64,000 nucleotides of DNA. It comes from Pseudomonadota bacterium. Its GTDB lineage: Bacteria; Pseudomonadota; Gammaproteobacteria; Xanthomonadales; Rhodanobacteraceae. Shown here one piece after another: positions 59,675 through 64,000 of the stretch. The notes under the pieces are model-generated. The model searched no databases, was not told where the DNA came from, and saw nothing but the letters and a program-made list of their open reading frames with translations. The first letter of the stretch is position 1; each line of letters starts with the position of its first letter. Where the stretch lies: NCBI GenBank assembly GCA_029779475.1, contig JAKPAN010000033.1, forward strand, positions 17,054 to 81,053. Reading direction: 5' to 3'. The translations under genes were made by a program, and so were the position numbers.

Positions 59675-59703
59675 ACGCCCGCGCCTGTCGCGGGCGTTTT
59701 CGT
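59675..59703 (+). terminator. Rho-independent terminator of rpoD
   Basis: The 9-bp stem ACGCCCGCG / CGCGGGCGT with loop CCTGT is followed by TTTCGTTT. Confidence 0.88.
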
Positions 59704-59870
59704 TTGCGGTCCGCCATCTCCGGTCGCGATCCTTCGAGTCATTGCCGGCGCGATGTCGAAAATCGCCCGCCGCGATTCTTGTCGCCATTCGCGAATCGTC
59801 ATGGCGGAGTGTCGCGCTAGACTGCGCCATTGCGCATGAGCGCAACGCCTGTCCACAGCCGCCGGCACGC

Positions 59871-61436
59871 ATGAATCGAATCCGTTTCCGTCCCTCTCGC
59901 CACGCCGCACGCGGACTCCTGCCGGGAGCGTTGGCACTGGCTTGCGCGCGCGCCTTCGCGGCGACGGTCGATCCCGCACTCGCCGCACAGGCCGAAGCGG
60001 GCGACCGTGTCGAAGCGCTGATCGTGCTGCCGGATCAGGCCACGCCAGCACTGACGCCGCTCGCGGTCGATACGGACTATCGTGCGCGCCGCCGCGCGCT
60101 CGTCGGCGCCTTGCGTGCGCGCGCGGATGCGCAGCAGGCGGGCGTGCTCGCCTGGCTGCGATCGCACGGCATCGAACATCGCGCCTACTGGATCAGCAAT
60201 CTCGTTTGGGCTCGCCTGTCGCGCGCCGAGCTTGCCGAATTCGCCACACGCGGCGACGTCGCGCGCATCGACGCCAATCCGCATCTCGCGCAGGCATTGC
60301 CGGCTGGCGAAGCCGCGACGCAAGACGTCCGCGCGACGGAGTCCATCGAATACGGCGTTGCCAAGATCAACGCGCCCGCGCTGTGGGCGCTCGGTTACAA
60401 CGGCCAGGGCGTCGTCATCGCTGGCGAAGACACGGGCTACCGCTGGGATCACGCCGCGCTGAAGCCGCACTACCGCGGCTGGAACGGCACCAGCGCGGAC
60501 CACGACTACAACTGGCACGATGCAATCCACGATTCGACCGGCAATCCCTGCGGCAACGACGCGCAGGCGCCGTGCGACGACCACGGCCACGGCACGCACA
60601 CCGCCGGCACGTTCGCTGGCGACGACGGCGGCAGCAACCAGATCGGTGTCGCGCCCGGCGCGAAATGGATCGGCTGCCGCAACATGGACGCCGGCGACGG
60701 CACGCCCGCGCGCTACATCGAGTGCATGCAGTGGATGCTCGCGCCGACCGATCTCGCCGGGCAGAACCCGGATCCGGACAAGGCGCCCGACGTCGTCAGC
60801 AATTCGTGGGGCTGCGTGCCGTCCGAAGGCTGCACCACCGGCACCGAGATCAAGGCCGCGGTCGACAACCTCGTCGCGGGCGGCATCTTCTTCGCCGCCG
60901 CCGCCGCCAACGACGGCCCGGGTTGCGGCACGATCACCGACCCGCCGGCGATCTACGATTCCGCCTTCGTCGTTGGCGCGACCGACAGTCAGGACCGCAT
61001 GGCCTCGTTCTCGAGCCGCGGGCCGGTCAGCGGCGTCACGCGCATCCGCCCCGATGCGTCCGCGCCGGGCGTCAGCACGCGCTCGTCGGTCAAGACCAGC
61101 ACGACGAGCTACGGCACGATGAGCGGCACGAGCATGGCCACGCCGCACGTCGCCGGCGCCGCCGCACTGCTGATGTCGGTGAACCCCGCGCTCAAGGGCC
61201 ATCCCGACCAGGTCGGTGACCTGCTGCGCAACACCGCGGTTACCGCGGGCGTGACCGACCCGTCGAACTCCGGTTGCGGCGGCCTCTCGATGGCCAGCCA
61301 TCCGAATTACCAGGTCGGCTGGGGCCGTATCGACGTGTTCGCCGCCGCGCAGGCGACGTTGATCGCCCTCGACACGATCTTCGCGGACGGCTTCGACCAC
61401 GACCCCGCGCCGTCGCGCGCCTACGTGCCACGCTAG
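59871..61436 (+). CDS. Secreted subtilisin-like S8 serine protease with C-terminal FADGFD motif
   Basis: This 521-residue protein has a signal peptide (ending ARAFA-AT) and an inhibitor-like propeptide (about residues 30–150). The S8 domain has catalytic D187 in AGEDTG, H240 in DDHGHGTHTAG and S421 in GTSMATPHVAG; Asn in AAAANDGPGCG is the likely oxyanion residue. Several cysteines (NPCGNDAQAPC, GCVPSEGC) suggest disulfides. The protein ends LDTIFADGFDHDP plus nine residues; this IFADGFD motif resembles those near the ends of two other exported proteins in the window. It is likely an extracellular or surface protease activated by propeptide removal. Confidence 0.93.
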   Translation: MNRIRFRPSRHAARGLLPGALALACARAFAATVDPALAAQAEAGDRVEALIVLPDQATPALTPLAVDTDYRARRRALVGALRARADAQQAGVLAWLRSHGIEHRAYWISNLVWARLSRAELAEFATRGDVARIDANPHLAQALPAGEAATQDVRATESIEYGVAKINAPALWALGYNGQGVVIAGEDTGYRWDHAALKPHYRGWNGTSADHDYNWHDAIHDSTGNPCGNDAQAPCDDHGHGTHTAGTFAGDDGGSNQIGVAPGAKWIGCRNMDAGDGTPARYIECMQWMLAPTDLAGQNPDPDKAPDVVSNSWGCVPSEGCTTGTEIKAAVDNLVAGGIFFAAAAANDGPGCGTITDPPAIYDSAFVVGATDSQDRMASFSSRGPVSGVTRIRPDASAPGVSTRSSVKTSTTSYGTMSGTSMATPHVAGAAALLMSVNPALKGHPDQVGDLLRNTAVTAGVTDPSNSGCGGLSMASHPNYQVGWGRIDVFAAAQATLIALDTIFADGFDHDPAPSRAYVPR

Positions 61437-61450
61437 AATCGCGTCCTCGC

Positions 61451-61523
61451 GGGCCTATAGCTCAATGGTCAGAGCAGGGGACTCATAATCCCTTGGTTCC
61501 AGGTTCGAGTCCTGGTGGGCCCA
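61451..61523 (+). tRNA. tRNA-Ile2 (anticodon CAU, lysidine-modified type)
   Basis: The 73 bases fold as a cloverleaf: acceptor GGGCCTA with TGGGCCC (one G·T pair), D-arm AGCTC...GAGC, anticodon stem GGGGA/TCCCT with loop CTCATAA (anticodon CAT), and T-arm CCAGG TTCGAGT CCTGG. The anticodon loop and CTTGGT variable region resemble E. coli Ile2 more than elongator or initiator Met, so it should read AUA after lysidine modification by TilS. The discriminator base is A (61523). CCA is not encoded; the next bases are GATTCC. The tRNA lies just behind the protease gene and at the border of AT-richer mobile DNA. Confidence 0.9.
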
Positions 61524-61560
61524 GATTCCTGCCGCTGATCCACGTCGTTGCGCGATCCAG

Positions 61561-61612
61561 CCAAGTTTGGCCATTTGGGACAAACCTTGATGGACGTCCG
61601 GCAAGTTTGGCC
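61561..61612 (+). repeat. Iterated ~11-bp repeats next to the tRNA, candidate transposase-binding sites
   Basis: CAAGTTTGGCC occurs as a direct repeat at 61562–61572 and 61602–61612, exactly 40 bases apart. Between them, on the other strand, is the related CAAGGTTTGTCC (61578–61589). Regularly spaced short repeats near the end of the element fit the multiple TnsB/TniA binding sites at Tn7- and Tn5053-type ends. The exact terminal bases and target duplication cannot be fixed from one side. Confidence 0.4.
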
Positions 61613-61710
61613 GCCTGCGGGGCTGCGAGGGCGGGCGGGTACGACGTCGGGCCATGCAAGGAAGCGCCTAAGCGACGCCTCAGGGCGTCGTGAACAAGGG
61701 GGGCGTTGGC

Positions 61711-63030
61711 TTACTTTACGTGGGCGTGCCGGTCGGAATGCTCTTTGAGGGCGATGCCCAAGCCGCGTCTGGCTATCCATACAGCCACCCCGACGTCCCG
61801 AACTGCCGCCGCGACCAAATGATCGTGGCTTGGAAATTTGGCGGAAGGATACTTTTTGATGGGACCGCCACGGAGATACGCCACAACATTCTTCACTTCC
61901 TTCGCAGTCCTTTTGTTTCGGCACCCAGTTCGATGGCGCGCATACTCCGCACAAATGAGGCCATGGTGATAATTCAAGAAGCCTTTTGACACACCAAGAT
62001 CGCGTGCAATTTCAGCCAAGGAAGGAAGCTGGTCGTAGTCGGATTCGAGAAGCCCTGAGCGCAGGCGTTCAAGAGCAAGTCCAATTAACTCGGTAGACTT
62101 TCGTGGTTTGATGTCAGGGGGAAGATCAAGTCGCGCAAACTCTAGTAAGCAAGCGGATTTTGCAGCCCCAACCGGATCACGGAAAAGATCCGTGGGGTCG
62201 ATGCCAAATGCCATGCATCGTTTCAGTAGCGTCATGAACCTTGGGCGAGTGGTCTCTCGTGCTTTCTGAGGTCGCCTGGGAGCGCGATAGGTGTGACGAC
62301 TAATTTTTGCTCCCACTGGGGACAGGTAGTCAGAGAACTCCTTGACGAATGTTCCGTAAGCATCTTCGGCAACAGATGCAAGGTTTCCTGTCGAGATTTC
62401 CTTTACTAGTTGCAGGCATTCCTTTTCATATGGAAGCGGATGAAGTACGACTTCCCACCTGGAGGGATCGCTAAGCAATGGCTTCTTGCACAGGCAGCAC
62501 AGTTCCATGTGCCCAAGGTGGTGATAGTGGGCCTGCGCGTGTCCGCACTGTGGGCACGTCGACTCCAGTGCAACTTTGTGTACGGGGCATCTCTTAATCG
62601 CTGGGATTGCCCAAATCAGACGATCGTAAAACTGTTTTTCGCTATTCACATCGTCTGCCATGCAGGCGGGGCACCAGGCGCGGCCCTTACGAACAAGAGC
62701 ATGGCCATTCTGAGATATGGCTGGTCTGAGTGAAAGAAGGGTGGTTCTGTCGAGAGTTGTGCATCCAGTTGCGTTGCCGACAATGTTGGTGAAAGTCGCA
62801 ACATTAGGGCCTATGCCGCATAGCATGGGATTCATAGCGTTTGTGACGTTCTTTTTTGCACTGTCGTCGTCGGGGTGCTTCTGCTTCCACCAAGTGCGTA
62901 GGTGCGTAGTCAAGGCATAGATGGATACCGAGTGCGCGAGAGCCATGCGGCAATAGAGAGAACCAAACGCTTCAATCTCCCAGTCTCCGACGCCGATCGG
63001 CGAAAGAGGGAAATACTCAGTCATCGTCAT
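61711..63030 (-). CDS. tniQ: TniQ/TnsD-family transposition targeting protein
   Basis: This 439-residue protein has an N-terminal TniQ domain with two zinc-binding pairs: CPAC and CPVH around residues 120–155, then CPQC and CCLC (about 163–185). IWAIPAIKRCPVHKVALESTCPQCG is the family hallmark region. The second half contains SLAEIARDLGVSKGFLNYHHG, a helix-turn-helix suited to DNA recognition. It is longer than the short TniQ of Tn5053-type elements and closer to TnsD-like target selectors. Its stop is 188 bases from the tRNA. The start overlaps the tniB-like gene by 14 bases (ATG at 63028–63030; 63024 also possible). Codon use is much AT-richer than in the flanking chromosome, a sign of transfer. 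Confidence 0.88.
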   Translation of the reverse strand: MTMTEYFPLSPIGVGDWEIEAFGSLYCRMALAHSVSIYALTTHLRTWWKQKHPDDDSAKKNVTNAMNPMLCGIGPNVATFTNIVGNATGCTTLDRTTLLSLRPAISQNGHALVRKGRAWCPACMADDVNSEKQFYDRLIWAIPAIKRCPVHKVALESTCPQCGHAQAHYHHLGHMELCCLCKKPLLSDPSRWEVVLHPLPYEKECLQLVKEISTGNLASVAEDAYGTFVKEFSDYLSPVGAKISRHTYRAPRRPQKARETTRPRFMTLLKRCMAFGIDPTDLFRDPVGAAKSACLLEFARLDLPPDIKPRKSTELIGLALERLRSGLLESDYDQLPSLAEIARDLGVSKGFLNYHHGLICAEYARHRTGCRNKRTAKEVKNVVAYLRGGPIKKYPSAKFPSHDHLVAAAVRDVGVAVWIARRGLGIALKEHSDRHAHVK

Positions 63031-64000
63031 GGAGAGCGACCTCCGCAGCGGCATTCCGGTTGGGCTTGCGCTCGAACGGTGGATTTCCTTGCCTGGAGCC
63101 ATCCCTGTTTTCGTCAGGCCGATCTTTCTCCTGCGGTGGTCGTCGTGACGCAGGAGGAACGGTGAATTGCGAGCTAGGCTGGAGAGCTTCTTTGCCCTTT
63201 CTGATGTCCTCCGCGACGGCCTTCCTTTCCCTCTCTGGTGGCGCGCACGCTCGAAGAATCATCTTATCTATTGGTTGATGACGGGCCTTTGCCTGAATGC
63301 TGCACGACCAGAGGTGTTTGTCGAGTAGGCCGATCGTTCCGTTGTTCCAATGCAGAAGGTTGATGGCCTCGTCAAGAAGTAATGTCCTTGGCTTCAGGTC
63401 AAGCTTTCCGCTGTACGTCTTGAGTATGCGTGCCCATGATTCGATGTCATCCGGACTGCTTGCGGAGTAGTGACCGAAATCAAAATTGATCACGCGTCCG
63501 CAGAAATGGGGAGAGTCAAAGAGTCCCTTGTAGGCCATCTCGTAGCCGCCACAAGCGATAAGAGATCGATCTATCGCGCACGTTGATTTGATGGACTCAA
63601 GGATCGCAGCGCGGAGCTCAGGATCCTTGGTTCGGGTAAGGAGATGTGCTTCGTCCAGGCAGGTGCGGCGAGTGAACCTATTGGTGAAAGCTTCCTTCAG
63701 AGCAATGCGAATTGTCGTTTCGTCTCTGCCCTTTGATGGGAAGTAGTGCTCGTTCTCTTCGAAGCTTCCTATGTATTTGTATATAGGATGATTCAGCGCC
63801 TTAAGCAGCTCGATGCCAATCCATTTCGGCTTAGTCCGCCCCTCGCTGACCGTCTCAATTTGCAAATCAACAATAGGGATAGCGCCGGGACGGTTATCTT
63901 GGAATGCGTTCTTCAGTATTGGAACGATCTCGTGAAAGATTATGGATTTGGAACACTGCGTTGGTCCTAAGAGAAGCAATACAATTCCGTCGGCCGCATC
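63017..64000 (-). CDS. tniB: TniB/TnsC-like transposition AAA+ ATPase, truncated by the window edge
   Basis: The last 327 codons are visible; the true start lies beyond 64000. The Walker A region reads LLLGPTQCSKS, where the usual second glycine of GxxxxGK[ST] is Ser. Walker B with DEAH follows (TCLDEAHLL). A region like IPIVDLQIETVSEGRTKPKWIGIELLKAL and the sensor-like SLIACGGYEMAYKG fit TniB/TnsC regulators that link a target-selecting TniQ/TnsD to the DDE transposase. The final ~60 residues are polar and Pro/Arg-rich, probably disordered. It overlaps tniQ, so the two are co-translated. The transposase gene would be expected further right. Confidence 0.82.
   Translation of the reverse strand, partial: DAADGIVLLLLGPTQCSKSIIFHEIVPILKNAFQDNRPGAIPIVDLQIETVSEGRTKPKWIGIELLKALNHPIYKYIGSFEENEHYFPSKGRDETTIRIALKEAFTNRFTRRTCLDEAHLLTRTKDPELRAAILESIKSTCAIDRSLIACGGYEMAYKGLFDSPHFCGRVINFDFGHYSASSPDDIESWARILKTYSGKLDLKPRTLLLDEAINLLHWNNGTIGLLDKHLWSCSIQAKARHQPIDKMILRACAPPERERKAVAEDIRKGKEALQPSSQFTVPPASRRPPQEKDRPDENRDGSRQGNPPFERKPNRNAAAEVALHDDD

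Noticed and set aside
61451..61523. Elongator or initiator tRNA-Met reading of the CAU tRNA
   Set aside because: The anticodon-stem and variable-loop pattern (ACTCATAATC, then CTTGGT) resembles Ile2. Initiator features, such as three G-C pairs next to the anticodon loop and a mismatched first pair, are absent.

Overview
The window is about 64 kb of GC-rich (roughly two-thirds GC) bacterial chromosome. Gene content and order point to the Lysobacterales/Xanthomonadales, probably a Rhodanobacteraceae-like genus. The indications are hemF–DUF2782–polA with an sX13-type small RNA behind polA, tsaC–topA–dprA–lysM, def–fmt–rsmB–DUF4390–ntrY, ntrX, dtd–rpoD, and aryl-polyene (xanthomonadin-type) pigment genes. 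This placement is inference from synteny; no 16S rRNA gene is present.

Layout. 1–0.65 kb: the start of an unknown gene and an ECF sigma factor. 0.8–8.6 kb: aryl-polyene genes (a FabG-type reductase on +; ketosynthase, chain-length-factor-like protein, glycosyltransferase and cation/proton antiporter on -). Between their converging ends sits a complete type II restriction–modification system with its own controller protein (1.5–4.66 kb). 8.8–14.3 kb: hemF, a DUF2782 protein, a secreted protein, polA and the candidate sRNA. 14.6–21.7 kb, all on -: an aryl-polyene-type acyl ligase, tsaC, topA, dprA and a LysM protein. 22.3–36.0 kb: a single 4551-residue secreted adhesin-like gene built from beta-helix domains, MBG-type repeats and an unfamiliar ~150-residue repeat. 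36.1–47.1 kb: def, fmt, rsmB, a DUF4390 lipoprotein and ntrY, then four family 2 glycosyltransferases, then an NtrX-like regulator without the GAFTGA loop. 47.4–54.3 kb: 3-hydroxybutyrate dehydrogenase and a patatin-like hydrolase, a TPR protein and a small exported protein, then an overlapping Ser/Thr kinase–histidine kinase–response regulator unit. 54.4–61.4 kb: an IPTL-CTERM-type surface protein, an unknown small protein, an LpxL-type acyltransferase, dtd, rpoD and an S8 protease. 61.45 kb: tRNA-Ile2(CAU). From there to the end the DNA is markedly more AT-rich and carries tniQ and a truncated tniB-like ATPase gene. This is the edge of a Tn7/Tn5053-like element parked beside the tRNA.

The housekeeping backbone is conserved, and accessory DNA has entered at its joints: the R-M system where two pigment operons converge, the giant adhesin between lysM and def, the glycosyltransferases between ntrY and ntrX, and the Tn7-like element at the tRNA. 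Three otherwise unrelated exported proteins share a short 'F-x-D-[GS]-[FI]-[DE]' motif in their C-terminal part, possibly an undescribed surface-processing or sorting signal.
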